64,000 nucleotides of DNA. Origin: DATAGZ01 sp036263455 (lineage in GTDB: Bacteria; Pseudomonadota; Alphaproteobacteria; Dongiales; Dongiaceae). The DNA lies in the NCBI GenBank assembly GCA_036263455.1, contig DATAGZ010000004.1, forward strand, positions 13,910 to 77,909. Reading direction: 5' to 3'. The translations under genes were made by a program, and so were the position numbers. The notes beneath the pieces were generated by a model. It was not told the DNA's origin, did no database searches, and saw nothing but the letters and a program-made list of their open reading frames with translations. The stretch's first letter is position 1, and every line of letters begins with the position of its first letter. Shown here piece after piece: positions 51,917 through 60,906 of the stretch.

Positions 51917-52678
51917 TTATTGGGCCGATTGAACCAGACGCTTGCCGATAACGCCCAGGGCGCGTTTGAGCTCGGGGAGCGTCATGCCGTTGCGAATCTC
52001 GGGCTGGTAGAGCGCGGCCAGCGAGACAAGCGCGCCACGCGCGAAGGCAAGGGCGCCGGTTTCGCCGGGCCGGAAGGAGGGATCACCACCGATATTCCCG
52101 TGCAGACCGAGGGCGCTGGCGATACCATTTCCGAGACAATGACGCTGCTGTTTCCAATCGGCCTCCAGATCGACGCCTAGCAAATACCGGATGTGCCCGC
52201 TGCCGTCCTTGCTCGGCAGGGCCGCGCAGCCCGCGCCAGCTCGCAGATAATTTGCTACCGCCTGGGCCGGCTCGGTCAAGGCCCGATTAACGAAGCCATG
52301 GGCTAATCTGCGATCCAGAAACACCACGATATCTGTATCCAGATTGTCGGTAAGGGTCTCGACTGGTATTCCGCTTGCGGCGGAAAACTGGGCCAAAAGC
52401 GGCTTCAGGATTTTGCGTTCCGCCCGGGCGGCCTGCATACTATTATCGCTTGCGATCGCCACCGTAATCGGCATTGGCCATTTATCGATCGTCAAGGGCG
52501 CGCGGGCGTCAATTGCCGCGTCACGCTGCTCCGGTATCAGCACATGGGTTGTAAAGATTGTATAGAGATCTTTTTTTTCCCGCAGTGTGAGGTGTAGCCG
52601 CTGGTCCGCCTGTGCGCTCAGCGACAAGAGGCAGAGCGCTATGCTCGCCCATGCTCTCACGGATGTTTGCCGACGCAT
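51917..52678 (-). CDS. Secreted DUF2927-like protein
   Basis: A 253-residue protein with a signal peptide (hydrophobic at about 9-22, cleavage after AQA). The mature part resembles DUF2927: a WPMPITVAI strand, an NLDTDIVVFLDRR segment, and a C-terminal block with RHCLGNGIASALGLHGNI, SFRPGETGALAF and ALYQPEIRNGMTLPEL. The family has been seen with putative zinc-protease-like features, but no function is known. The upstream lipoprotein gene overlaps it by 22 bases on the same strand, so the two should be co-expressed envelope proteins. Confidence 0.7.
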   Translation of the reverse strand: MRRQTSVRAWASIALCLLSLSAQADQRLHLTLREKKDLYTIFTTHVLIPEQRDAAIDARAPLTIDKWPMPITVAIASDNSMQAARAERKILKPLLAQFSAASGIPVETLTDNLDTDIVVFLDRRLAHGFVNRALTEPAQAVANYLRAGAGCAALPSKDGSGHIRYLLGVDLEADWKQQRHCLGNGIASALGLHGNIGGDPSFRPGETGALAFARGALVSLAALYQPEIRNGMTLPELKRALGVIGKRLVQSAQ

Positions 52679-52974
52679 TGCTCGATGATCAGGTCGCGCT
52701 TGACCGCCAAGGCCGAGGCGTAATCGCCGATGGGCAAGATATCGGCGCCGTCATAGGTGCCGCCCAGCAATTCCGTCGCTTTGGAGTCGGGGACGATGGT
52801 GGAATCACTCGTCGCTCGTCCATCGGCCAAGGCGAGGAGGGCTCGGTTACGGGCTTGTATGACCGTACTGAGATCGTCCAATGCGTATCGACAGCTCCGC
52901 TGGGCGGTGACGTCCCAGTGGGGACCCACGCAGGCGCTCAACGCCGCGAGAAGGGCAACCAAATATATCCTCAT
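52657..52974 (-). CDS. Small putative lipoprotein
   Basis: ATG 52974, with AGAGGTGG five bases upstream, gives 105 residues; a GTG three codons earlier would overlap that site. The N-terminus MRIYLVALLAALSACVG is a lipoprotein signal with lipobox LSAC (Cys15). The mature protein is helical with two more cysteines (RSCRYAL and EQCVGKHP). I do not recognise the family. It overlaps the following secreted-protein gene, suggesting a joint envelope role. Confidence 0.7.
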   Translation of the reverse strand: MRIYLVALLAALSACVGPHWDVTAQRSCRYALDDLSTVIQARNRALLALADGRATSDSTIVPDSKATELLGGTYDGADILPIGDYASALAVKRDLIIEQCVGKHP

Positions 52975-53048
52975 GGGATCCACCTCTTTCGATGACGCAT
53001 CCTAACGAAAGCTATGTAAGAGGCAACTACGATCCCATAATGCCTAAA

Positions 53049-53306
53049 TCAGTCCTTCTGGAAAAGATCGCGCCCCGTCGGGGTTAATTTGCAGACAAGC
53101 CAGTCAGGCTTGAGAGGGTTGGTGAACCAGGGCTCGGCCCAGCCTCGATCGATGCAGCTTCGAACCAGGGCCGGGCTCACCCGTTGCCCCCATTCGTCGA
53201 AGAGGGGCAATTTGCCGCCCGGCTGCGCCATGCCGCGCTTCAGCCATTTCCTTTGTTCCGTCGTCACCTGGGTGGAAGCGATGTGATGCGAAGCGGCTCG
53301 AGCCAT
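53049..53306 (-). CDS. Small conserved-looking protein of unknown function
   Basis: An 85-residue basic, Trp-rich protein with no signal peptide or membrane segment. WLKRGMAQPGGKLPLFDEWGQRVSPALVRSCIDRGWAEPWFTNPLKPDWLVCKLT contains the pattern of a winged-helix-like or nucleic-acid-associated small protein, seen here only by eye. GGGGAAATC precedes the ATG. The upstream 100 bases are unusually AT-rich with an imperfect palindrome. No known function. Confidence 0.6.
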   Translation of the reverse strand: MARAASHHIASTQVTTEQRKWLKRGMAQPGGKLPLFDEWGQRVSPALVRSCIDRGWAEPWFTNPLKPDWLVCKLTPTGRDLFQKD

Positions 53307-53347
53307 GATTTCCCCTTTTTTCGAACCATAACAATTCCTTAGAATTC

Positions 53348-53365
53348 ACACAAGATACTTCGTGT
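53348..53365. promoter_or_regulatory. Imperfect palindrome in AT-rich leader
   Basis: ACACAAGA and CTTCGTGT surround a TA centre; six of eight positions pair. It sits 42 bases upstream of the small gene starting at 53306, in a strongly AT-rich 100-base gap, where an operator would be expected. No known regulator consensus is recognised. Confidence 0.25.
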
Positions 53366-53407
53366 AATTCATTGATATTTAATAAATGATCAGCAGAAAT
53401 ATAAAAT

Positions 53408-53845
53408 TCAAACAGGCACACGCCGGATGCCCAGCCGGGGAAATTCTATGGCAGGGCAGCGGTTCATCACGACCTTAAGGCCCGCCTGTTCGGCCTTCAA
53501 GGCGGCCTGAGAGTTGATGACGCCGAGCTGCATCCACACGTAGCGTGCGCCTATTTTGATCGCGCTCTCCGTGGGGGCGGCTGCATCGGCCGAATTGCGG
53601 AAAATATCGACCATATCGACGCGGCCGGTGAGGTCTTGCGGGATGTCTTCGAGGCGGGCATAGACCTGCTCGCCATTGATCTCCTCGCTGGCATGGCCAG
53701 GGTTGATCGGGATTACTCGATATCCTGCCTTCTGCAAGAAGCGCATGACGTCATTGCTGGGGCGTGCGGGGTTGGGACTGGCGCCGACCAGGGCGATGAT
53801 TCGGGTGTTCTCGGCAATTTCGCGGATAAGCTCGTCGCTGCTCAT
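53408..53845 (-). CDS. CoA-binding domain protein (YccU-like)
   Basis: A 145-residue single Rossmann-type CoA-binding domain like that of succinyl-CoA synthetase alpha. Start ATG 53845; a TTG 18 bases earlier is less likely. The glycine-containing loop ALVGASPNPARPSNDVM and YRVIPINPGHASEEINGEQVYARLEDIP are typical. VWMQLGVIN and VMNRCPAIEFPRLG complete the family. Stand-alone members have no proven function. It lies 43 bases after the mrp stop region on the opposite side of an AT-rich gap. Confidence 0.88.
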   Translation of the reverse strand: MSSDELIREIAENTRIIALVGASPNPARPSNDVMRFLQKAGYRVIPINPGHASEEINGEQVYARLEDIPQDLTGRVDMVDIFRNSADAAAPTESAIKIGARYVWMQLGVINSQAALKAEQAGLKVVMNRCPAIEFPRLGIRRVPV

Positions 53846-53887
53846 CGATAAACTATACCTCAAATAGGGCGGAAATGAAACCGACGG

Positions 53888-54967
53888 CTATTCCACGACG
53901 ATCGCCGGCGCCCCGACATGGCTGGTCTGCAACTGGTCCCATATCCGGGCCGCGATAGTGCGATAGGCGGTTGCATAGGCGGAGTCCGGCTGGCTCACGA
54001 CGACGGGTGCGCCGCTATCCGATGTTTCTCGAATCTCCATGGCGAGCGGCACATCGCCGAGGAAGGGAACGCCGGCGCGCTCCGCCTCGGCTCGGGCGCC
54101 GCCGTGGGAAAAGATATCGCTGCGGTGGCCGCAGTGCGGGCAGAGGAAATAGCTCATATTCTCAATGATGCCGAGAATGGGCACATTAACCTTGCGAAAC
54201 ATGGCCAATCCTTTTTTTGCGTCGATCAGAGCGATATCCTGCGGCGTGGAGATGATGACCGCGCCCGACAGGGCGACCTGCTGGGCAAGTGTCAGCTGGG
54301 CATCGCCCGTGCCTGGCGGCAGATCGATCACCAACACGTCGAGCATCCCCCATTGCACATCGCGCAGCAATTGCTGAATAGCGCTCATCACCATCGGGCC
54401 CCGCCAGATCATCGGGGTATCTTCGGCGATCAAGAAACCCATCGACATAACCGAGAGACCGTATTTATGAAGCGGCAGGATGGTTTTGCCATCGAGCGAT
54501 TCCGGCTTTCCAGAGAGTCCGAGGAGGCGGGGTTGCGACGGTCCATAAATATCTGCGTCCATTAACCCGACTTTGAGGCCGAGCGTCTGAAGCCCGAGCG
54601 CAAGGTTGACCGCGCTGGTTGACTTGCCGACGCCCCCTTTGCCGGATGCGACCGCAATCATGAAGGAGACTCCGGGCAGGGCAAGCGGCCGGCTGGCGCC
54701 CGCGGCCGCGCGATGGCTGGTCAAAATGACGGTTGCCGAGAGCACGCCTGGCACCGAGGCGATGGTTTTTTCGACCTGCTGGCGCAGGCCCTCCCCGGCG
54801 CGCGCCAAAGCCGGCGGCAGACTGAGCGCGCAGCTGACATGCCCGTCCTTGACGATTAATCCCTGAATGCGCCGATGGGAGACGACGCTGCCCGGCTGTT
54901 CCGGATCGGCGATACGATCCAACGCGGCCATGATCTGCGTCTCGGCCGCCTCGACGGAGCTTGACAT
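53888..54967 (-). CDS. mrp: Mrp/ApbC family iron-sulfur carrier ATPase
   Basis: A 359-residue P-loop ATPase that carries Fe-S clusters to apoproteins. An N-terminal DUF59/MIP18-like domain (about 6-85) precedes the ATPase, whose deviant Walker A is SGKGGVGKST (108-117). DADIYGPSQPRLLG and DLPPGTGDAQLTLAQ follow, and the cluster-binding pair is CPHC (about 275). It is divergent from hflK across 66 bases, with a short AT-rich stretch that probably holds both promoters. Confidence 0.95.
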   Translation of the reverse strand: MSSSVEAAETQIMAALDRIADPEQPGSVVSHRRIQGLIVKDGHVSCALSLPPALARAGEGLRQQVEKTIASVPGVLSATVILTSHRAAAGASRPLALPGVSFMIAVASGKGGVGKSTSAVNLALGLQTLGLKVGLMDADIYGPSQPRLLGLSGKPESLDGKTILPLHKYGLSVMSMGFLIAEDTPMIWRGPMVMSAIQQLLRDVQWGMLDVLVIDLPPGTGDAQLTLAQQVALSGAVIISTPQDIALIDAKKGLAMFRKVNVPILGIIENMSYFLCPHCGHRSDIFSHGGARAEAERAGVPFLGDVPLAMEIRETSDSGAPVVVSQPDSAYATAYRTIAARIWDQLQTSHVGAPAIVVE

Positions 54968-55033
54968 TTCACCTGCCTCTTCCGATATCCCGCTAGTCCT
55001 TCTAGTATGGTCTTATAGCATTTAGGATAATCG

Positions 55034-56119
55034 ATGGCATGGAATAATCAGGGCCCATGGGGAAGCGGAAGCGGGGACGGGCGGAAGTCACCCTGGGAGC
55101 GTTCGTCTCCCGAACAACGCCCCAGCCGTGGCAGCGGCCCGGAAAAGCTTCAGCAGTTTTTTTCAGGCGGAGAGGGAAGGCGCAAGGTGATCGTGGCGAT
55201 TGTCGCCGCCCTTCTGTTGATCTGGCTGGGCAGCGGCTTCTATCGCGTTAACCCGGGCGAACAGGGCGTGGCGTTGGTTTTCGGCAAGATCCAACAACTC
55301 ACCGGCCCTGGCCTGAATTGGAATTGGCCGGCTCCCATCGGCCGTGTAATGACCCCCGACATCGCCGCTCGCTACCGGGTCGAAGTCGGTTTTCGCTCGG
55401 CATCGGCCGGGGCGGCGGCCCATGACGAAACCGAGGAAAGCCTCATGCTGACGGGCGATGAAAACATCATCGACGTTCAGTTCGTCGTGCTTTGGAAGAT
55501 CCGCGACGTGCGGGATTATCTCTTTGCGATCCGCGACCCCGAGAGCTCGGTGCGAAATGCCGTGGAGGCCGCCATGCGCGAGATCATCGGCCAGTCAACG
55601 TTCGAGTTAGCGCGCACGCAGGGCCGAGGCCAGATCGAAACCAACGCGCAGGAACTCGCGCAGAAAATTCTCGATTCCTACCACGCGGGGATCGCGATCG
55701 AACAGGTCAGCATGCAAAAGGTGGATCCGCCGCAGGAAGTCATCGAAGCTTTCCGAGACGTGCAGGCTGCCCGCGCCGACAAGGAGCGGATGGCCAACGA
55801 GGCGCAGGCATATTTCAACCAGATCACCCAGGGCGCCGAGGGTCAGGCAGCGCAACTTATCAAGCAGGCGGAGGCCTATAGGCAGGAGAAGCTCGCGGTC
55901 GCCCAAGGCGATACGCAGCGTTTCCTCGCGATCTATGCCCAATACCGGCAGCATCCCGATCTTACCAAGCGCCGGCTCTATCTCGAAACCATGGAGCAAG
56001 TCTATAAAGACACCAATAAGGTGATTGTCGATGGGCCGGGCGGGGCGCTGCCGCTTTTGCCGCTTGCCGATTTTTTCAAAAAAGCGGCTCCCGCCAGCCA
56101 GAATGAGCAGCAGCAATGA
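55034..56119 (+). CDS. hflK: HflK, SPFH-domain modulator of FtsH
   Basis: HflK forms with HflC a large membrane cage around FtsH that tunes its proteolysis. The 361-residue protein has the Gly/Asn-rich cytoplasmic start MAWNNQGPWGSGSG, one transmembrane helix (about 51-69), then the SPFH domain (YRVNPGEQGVALVFGK onward) and a coiled-coil (about 245-300, with ADKERMANEAQAYFNQI). It overlaps hflC by ATGA. The polar N-terminus is usual for alphaproteobacterial members. Confidence 0.96.
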   Translation: MAWNNQGPWGSGSGDGRKSPWERSSPEQRPSRGSGPEKLQQFFSGGEGRRKVIVAIVAALLLIWLGSGFYRVNPGEQGVALVFGKIQQLTGPGLNWNWPAPIGRVMTPDIAARYRVEVGFRSASAGAAAHDETEESLMLTGDENIIDVQFVVLWKIRDVRDYLFAIRDPESSVRNAVEAAMREIIGQSTFELARTQGRGQIETNAQELAQKILDSYHAGIAIEQVSMQKVDPPQEVIEAFRDVQAARADKERMANEAQAYFNQITQGAEGQAAQLIKQAEAYRQEKLAVAQGDTQRFLAIYAQYRQHPDLTKRRLYLETMEQVYKDTNKVIVDGPGGALPLLPLADFFKKAAPASQNEQQQ

Positions 56120-56988
56120 AAACGACGCACCTAATCACCGGCCTGGTCGCCGTGGCGGTTGTCTTTCTGCTGGCGCTTTCGACATTTTTCACGATCGAAC
56201 CTTCGGATCAGGCGCTTGTCTTGCAATTCGGCGATCCGGTCCGCGTCGTGACCACGCCGGGCCTGCACGAAAAAATCCCCTTCGTGCAAAATGTCGTCCG
56301 GCTTGACCGGCGCGTATTGAATTTCGATGCTCCCGCCGTCGAACTGCCGACGCTTGATCAGAAGCAGGTGGTCATTTCCGCCTACGTTCAATATCGCATC
56401 ACCGATCCGCTGACATTTTATCGCGTCGGCCAGAATGAAGCGAATGCGGAGAGTCAAATCCGCGGTGTGCTGGGGGCGAGTCTCAGAAGGGTGATCGGCA
56501 ATGTGCAGATGGGCCAAATCCTGACGGCCGAGCGCGACAATTTGATGCGGGACATCACGGCTCAGCTCAAAGCATCGGTCGCGGCCCCGTATGGAATCGA
56601 GCTTCTCGATGTACGCCTTAAGCGCGTCGATCTTCCTACCACCAATTCCGAAGCGATCTTCTCCCGCATGAGCACTCAGCGCGGCCAAGAGGCAAAAAGA
56701 TTCCGCGCGGAAGGCGAAGCCGAGGCCCGCACCCGCCGCGCCGAGGCCGACAAGCAGCGCGTCGTCATCTTGGCCGAAGCCCGCAAGCAGGCCGAAATTC
56801 TCCGTGGCGAGGGCGACGCGCTAGCCGCGCAGGTCTATAACGATGCCTACGGTCAGGATACCGATTTCTTTGATTTTTATCGTTCTTTGCAGGCCATGCG
56901 GGAAAGCCTGCCTGGTGACAAAACCATCATCGTCGGTCCCTCGTCCGGAGATTTCTTTCACTACTTCCGCTCCACCGACCGTCCCTAG
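56116..56988 (+). CDS. hflC: HflC, SPFH-domain modulator of FtsH
   Basis: The 290-residue partner of HflK. It has an N-terminal transmembrane helix (about 7-26), an SPFH domain with FTIEPSDQALVLQFGDPVR and EKIPFVQNVVRLDRRVL, and the AEGEAEARTRRAEADKQRVVILAEA coiled-coil (about 195-225), which contacts HflK. YRSLQAMRESL near the end is a conserved signature. The start overlaps the hflK stop; the DegP gene follows 27 bases after its stop. Confidence 0.96.
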   Translation: MKTTHLITGLVAVAVVFLLALSTFFTIEPSDQALVLQFGDPVRVVTTPGLHEKIPFVQNVVRLDRRVLNFDAPAVELPTLDQKQVVISAYVQYRITDPLTFYRVGQNEANAESQIRGVLGASLRRVIGNVQMGQILTAERDNLMRDITAQLKASVAAPYGIELLDVRLKRVDLPTTNSEAIFSRMSTQRGQEAKRFRAEGEAEARTRRAEADKQRVVILAEARKQAEILRGEGDALAAQVYNDAYGQDTDFFDFYRSLQAMRESLPGDKTIIVGPSSGDFFHYFRSTDRP

Positions 56989-57015
56989 TTGTTATTGCTC
57001 AGAATGGAGAAGGAT

Positions 57016-58455
57016 ATGCGTCTCGTTTCATGTGCCCTGGTGTTCCTGTTGGCGTCGGTATCCGCGATGGCGCGCCCCGCGCCAGAATCCTTTGCCGATC
57101 TTGCCGCTTCCGTTCTGCCAGTGGTGGTCAATGTCTCGACTACCCAGAAGGTCGAAAGCCCGCAGGCCGACAATCTCGAGCAGCTCTTCCGCGATTTCCT
57201 GGACCGCCAGCAAGGCCAGAACAACGACGAAGGCGAGGGTCCCGCGCCGCGAACCCGCAAGATGACTTCGCTCGGCTCGGGTTTCATCATCGATCCCGAC
57301 GGCTATATCGTGACCAATGTGCACGTCATCGAGAATGCCGAGGAAATCACCGTCACGACCCATGATAACAAGGAGCTAAAAGCGCGGCTGGTCGGTAAGG
57401 ACGAGAAGACCGACTTGGCGCTGCTCAAGGTCGATACGAAGGAAAAGCTGCCAGCGGCCAAGTGGGGCGATGCGGATCACCTGCGCGTCGGCGATTGGGT
57501 GCTGGCGATCGGCAACCCGTTCGGCTTGGGCGGCACGGTGACTGCCGGTATCGTCTCGGCGCGCTCGCGCGATATCCAGGTCGGCCAGTATGACGATTTC
57601 ATCCAGACCGACGCATCGATCAACCGGGGCAATTCGGGCGGGCCGATGTTCAATACCGATGGTGAGGTGGTCGGGATCAATACCATCATCTTTTCACCTT
57701 CCGGAGGATCGATTGGCATCGGCTTTGCAATTTCTTCCACCCTCGCCCGGCCGGTGATCGAGCAGCTTAAAGAGCGCGGCAGCGTGCGGCGCGCCCTACT
57801 CGGCGTGGCGTTGCAGCAGGTAACGCCCGAACTGGCGGAAGGGATGCATCTTCCCAATGCTGAAGGTGCCTTGATCGCCAATGTAACCGAAGGTGGCCCA
57901 GCCGACCGCGCCGGCATCAAACAGGGCGACGTGATTCTGCAATTCAACGGCAAGCCGGTGCCTGAAATGCGAATTCTCCCCCGCCTCGTGGCGGAAGCAC
58001 CCATTGGCGCGCGCGTGCCCGTCATGGTATTCCGCAAGGGCCAAACCAAGACGGTCGACGTGCAACTCGGCGAGTTGACGGAAACGGCCGAGAAAGCCAC
58101 CCAGCCGGGCAATGGTAAGGTGGCTCCGGAAAAGAAAACGGGTAGCGTAACGCTGGGCAGCCTCGGCCTTAAAGTCGACCGCCTCACCGATGCCAAGAAA
58201 CAGCAGTTGGGTCTGGCTAAGGATCTCGACGGTGTATTGGTCGTTGGGGTCGATGACAGCGGCCCCGCGGCCGAGAAAGGCCTCCAAAAGGATGACGTGA
58301 TTGTCGAGGTCGATCAGCATCCCGTCGCGGCGCCCGCCGATATCGAGAAGCGGGTCCAGGAAGCCGACGATAACGGGTTCAGAGTAGTTACCTTACTGGT
58401 AAACCGCTCCGGCACGTTCAATTGGGTTGCGGTGAGAATCAAGAAACAGCAATAG
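57016..58455 (+). CDS. Do-like (DegP/MucD) periplasmic serine protease
   Basis: A 479-residue protein-quality-control protease. The start ATG 57016 has GGAGAAGG upstream; earlier Met codons at 57004 and 56989 overlap this site. A signal peptide (cleavage after AMA, about 19) leads to a trypsin-like domain with His103 (TNVHVIEN), Asp133 (KTDLALLKV) and Ser207 (NRGNSGGPMF), then two PDZ domains (about 265-355 and 385-475). The hflK-hflC-degP order is conserved in alphaproteobacteria, uniting cytoplasmic-membrane and periplasmic proteolysis. Confidence 0.95.
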   Translation: MRLVSCALVFLLASVSAMARPAPESFADLAASVLPVVVNVSTTQKVESPQADNLEQLFRDFLDRQQGQNNDEGEGPAPRTRKMTSLGSGFIIDPDGYIVTNVHVIENAEEITVTTHDNKELKARLVGKDEKTDLALLKVDTKEKLPAAKWGDADHLRVGDWVLAIGNPFGLGGTVTAGIVSARSRDIQVGQYDDFIQTDASINRGNSGGPMFNTDGEVVGINTIIFSPSGGSIGIGFAISSTLARPVIEQLKERGSVRRALLGVALQQVTPELAEGMHLPNAEGALIANVTEGGPADRAGIKQGDVILQFNGKPVPEMRILPRLVAEAPIGARVPVMVFRKGQTKTVDVQLGELTETAEKATQPGNGKVAPEKKTGSVTLGSLGLKVDRLTDAKKQQLGLAKDLDGVLVVGVDDSGPAAEKGLQKDDVIVEVDQHPVAAPADIEKRVQEADDNGFRVVTLLVNRSGTFNWVAVRIKKQQ

Positions 58456-58516
58456 GCGCCACTCCAGTTGCGCCACTGCACCAACCCCGCTAAGCTCGCC
58501 CGCGCGAGGAGGTCCC

Positions 58517-59887
58517 ATGGAACGGGCAAGCGCCGCCACGAGCAAATATGACCTGCATGAGCAATACCTCAATCACCAAATGGTGCGGGTCTTGCGCACC
58601 ATCGGATTCGACGTGGATTTCCAGCGCGGTTCGGGGCCGCACCTCTATGACGCCAAGGGCGATAAATATCTCGACTTGCTGAGCGGGTTCGGCGTCTTCG
58701 CGCTCGGCCGGAATCACCCCAAGATCATCGCCGCCCTTGCCGATGCGCTGCATAGCGAACTGCCGGGCCTGGTCCAGATGGATGTGTCGCACTCGGCCGG
58801 CCTGCTCGGACGCGAGCTCTTGCGCCGTATGCCCGCCATGGAAAAGATCTTTTTCTGCAATTCGGGGGCCGAAGCCGTCGAAAGCGCCATCAAATTTGCG
58901 CGCGCGGCGACCGGGAAACCGACGATCCTCCATTGGTCGCACGCCTTTCACGGTCTCACCTATGGCGCGCTCTCGCTCAATGGCGATGCGATTTTCCGCA
59001 AGGGCTTCGAGCCGCTGCTCCCCGCCACCAAGGAACTGCCGTTCAATGATCTGTTTGCGCTCGAAGCCGCTCTGCGCGAAGGTGACGTGGCGGCTTTCAT
59101 ATTCGAGCCGGTGCAGGGCAAAGGCGTCAACATCCCCTCGGCCGAGTTCGTGGCGGGTGCCGCCCAGCTTTGCAAGAAATACGGCGCGCTGCTGATCGCC
59201 GATGAGGTGCAAACCGGCCTCGGCCGTACCGGAAAATTCCTCGCCATAGAACATTGGGGCATCGAGCCGGACATGATCCTGCTTGCCAAATCGCTCTCCG
59301 GTGGCTTCGTGCCGGTGGGTGCGGTGGCCATGAAGAAATGGATCTTTGCCAAGACCTTCGATCGAATGGACAAGGCGATGGTCCACGGCTCGACCTTCGG
59401 GAAGAACGAGTTGGCGATGGCGGCCGGGCTCGCCACCCTGCGGGTGATGGATGAGGAAAATATCGTCTCCAAAACCGCCCAGGCGGGGGAACGGCTGCTG
59501 GCCGGCTTGCGTCAGGCCACCCAGGGAATGGAACTGGTCAAGGACGTGCGCGGGCTCGGCCTGATGATCGGGATCGAATTCGGCCGGCCCGAAAAATTCA
59601 TGCTGCGGGCAGCATGGGATCTTCTCGAGAAAGCAGGACGAGGGCTGTTCTGCCAGCTCGTGATCGTTCCGCTTTTCAAGCATCACAAGATTCTCGTGCA
59701 GGTCGCGGGCAATGACAGTACGGTCATCAAGCTCTTGCCCAGCCTGGTCATCGACGAGACGGACGAGAAGTGGATTACCGATAGTTTCTCTGCGGCGATT
59801 GCGGACACGCATCGCGTCCCGGGCGCGGTCTGGGATTTTGGCAGACAGCTCGCCGCCAATATGGTCAAGACCCGAATGACGGCCTAG
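58517..59887 (+). CDS. Class III aminotransferase, probably hopanoid-linked (HpnO-like)
   Basis: A 456-residue PLP aminotransferase. The cofactor lysine is Lys258 (LLAKSLSGGFVPVGA), FFCNSGAEAVESAIKFAR binds the phosphate, and IADEVQTGLGRTGKF positions PLP. The long N- and C-terminal extensions, with RHHKILVQVAGND-like LFKHHKILVQVAGND, resemble the enzyme that aminates ribosylhopane to aminobacteriohopanetriol (HpnO). Three hopanoid genes in the window support this, but it lies 47 kb away from them and an ornithine/acetylornithine-type activity cannot be excluded. AGGAGG precedes its ATG. Confidence 0.7.
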   Translation: MERASAATSKYDLHEQYLNHQMVRVLRTIGFDVDFQRGSGPHLYDAKGDKYLDLLSGFGVFALGRNHPKIIAALADALHSELPGLVQMDVSHSAGLLGRELLRRMPAMEKIFFCNSGAEAVESAIKFARAATGKPTILHWSHAFHGLTYGALSLNGDAIFRKGFEPLLPATKELPFNDLFALEAALREGDVAAFIFEPVQGKGVNIPSAEFVAGAAQLCKKYGALLIADEVQTGLGRTGKFLAIEHWGIEPDMILLAKSLSGGFVPVGAVAMKKWIFAKTFDRMDKAMVHGSTFGKNELAMAAGLATLRVMDEENIVSKTAQAGERLLAGLRQATQGMELVKDVRGLGLMIGIEFGRPEKFMLRAAWDLLEKAGRGLFCQLVIVPLFKHHKILVQVAGNDSTVIKLLPSLVIDETDEKWITDSFSAAIADTHRVPGAVWDFGRQLAANMVKTRMTA

Positions 59888-59967
59888 TCCCATCAGGCTG
59901 CGCCTGCATGAGTTCAGGCGATTTCCTTCGCGGGACGGCATTCGCCGTTCCGGCGGTGCTCAAGCTA

Positions 59968-60906
59968 CTATGAAGAATGAAGGAGCTTTTGGTTGGGAAT
60001 GTTCTCGGCCTTCGCCTGCACGAATTCGTCATGGCGGTAACCTTGATAATAAAGCAGCCCGGTAAGATCTGCATAATTGAGCTGGCACACGATGGCCTGC
60101 CGGACGAGTGGCTTGCCGCGATAGGCGCAGCCGAGCCCGGCGTGCAGCAGCAGGGGAATATCGTTGGATCCATCGCCGATAGCGGCGGCATCGTTTGGGG
60201 TGAGGCCATGTTCCGCGGCAATGCGCGCGAGGTGGAAAGCCTTGGCTGGGGCGTCTAGAATAGGCCCTGACAGGCTTCCCGCCGCCCTGCCGTCTATAAC
60301 TGGCAGATCATTGGCCTGTACCTCGTCGAAGCCAAGCGCGCGCGCCACTTCTTGGGCAAAGTACGTGAATCCACCGCTGACAAGCGCCGTATATGCGCCA
60401 TGGGCTCGCATAGTAGCCACGAGGGCTTTCGATCCGGGCGATAACGTGATTGCCGCGCGCACGCGGTTGAACACGGTCCCATCCATCCCTTCGAGGAGGC
60501 GGACACGCTGGCGCAAGCCCTCGGCAAAATCGATCTCCCCCTTCACCGATTGGTTGGTGATGGCATCGATCTCGGCTTGAAAGGGTGAGGCGCTGGCGAG
60601 ATCGTCCATGGTCTCGCTGGTGATCATGGTGGAATCCATGTCGGCCACCAGGATTCGCTTGCGTCGATGGGCAGGGTATTGCGCATGGAAATCGATAGGC
60701 AACGTGCCGATGGCGGCACGAGTGAGTTGCTGCGCCTGGCTGGGCGCCATGCCCGTGAGAAGAATATCGGCGGCGTGCGCCGGCGCAAGCCAGACAAGCT
60801 CAGTCGCGCGCGCGCCTTCGTGCTTGAGTTTTGCGATGAGTTCGCCCAAGAACTCTTCCGAGAGCATATGGGCGATAACAGTAACCACGGAATCCATCGC
60901 GTGCAT
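59968..60906 (-). CDS. serB: Phosphoserine phosphatase
   Basis: SerB makes serine from phosphoserine; this is the HAD-family type. From ATG 60906 the protein has 312 residues; ATG 60897 (MDSVVTVIAHM) is about as likely, and neither has a good ribosome binding site. The N-terminal ACT-like region (about 5-70) precedes the HAD nucleophile motif VADMDSTM (Asp89, Asp91); TALVSGGFTYFA and AIGDGSNDIPLL are motifs II and IV. Its start meets the start of the divergent miaA, so the promoters must lie inside each other's coding sequence. Confidence 0.93.
   Translation of the reverse strand: MHAMDSVVTVIAHMLSEEFLGELIAKLKHEGARATELVWLAPAHAADILLTGMAPSQAQQLTRAAIGTLPIDFHAQYPAHRRKRILVADMDSTMITSETMDDLASASPFQAEIDAITNQSVKGEIDFAEGLRQRVRLLEGMDGTVFNRVRAAITLSPGSKALVATMRAHGAYTALVSGGFTYFAQEVARALGFDEVQANDLPVIDGRAAGSLSGPILDAPAKAFHLARIAAEHGLTPNDAAAIGDGSNDIPLLLHAGLGCAYRGKPLVRQAIVCQLNYADLTGLLYYQGYRHDEFVQAKAENIPNQKLLHSS

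Noticed and set aside
58490..59941. Long minus-strand open frame opposite the aminotransferase
   Set aside because: Antisense shadow of a clear PLP enzyme, with compositionally biased translation.
59888..59967. Hairpin ACGGC-ATTC-GCCGT between the aminotransferase and serB as an intrinsic terminator
   Set aside because: The stem is only 5 base pairs and no uridine run follows on either strand.
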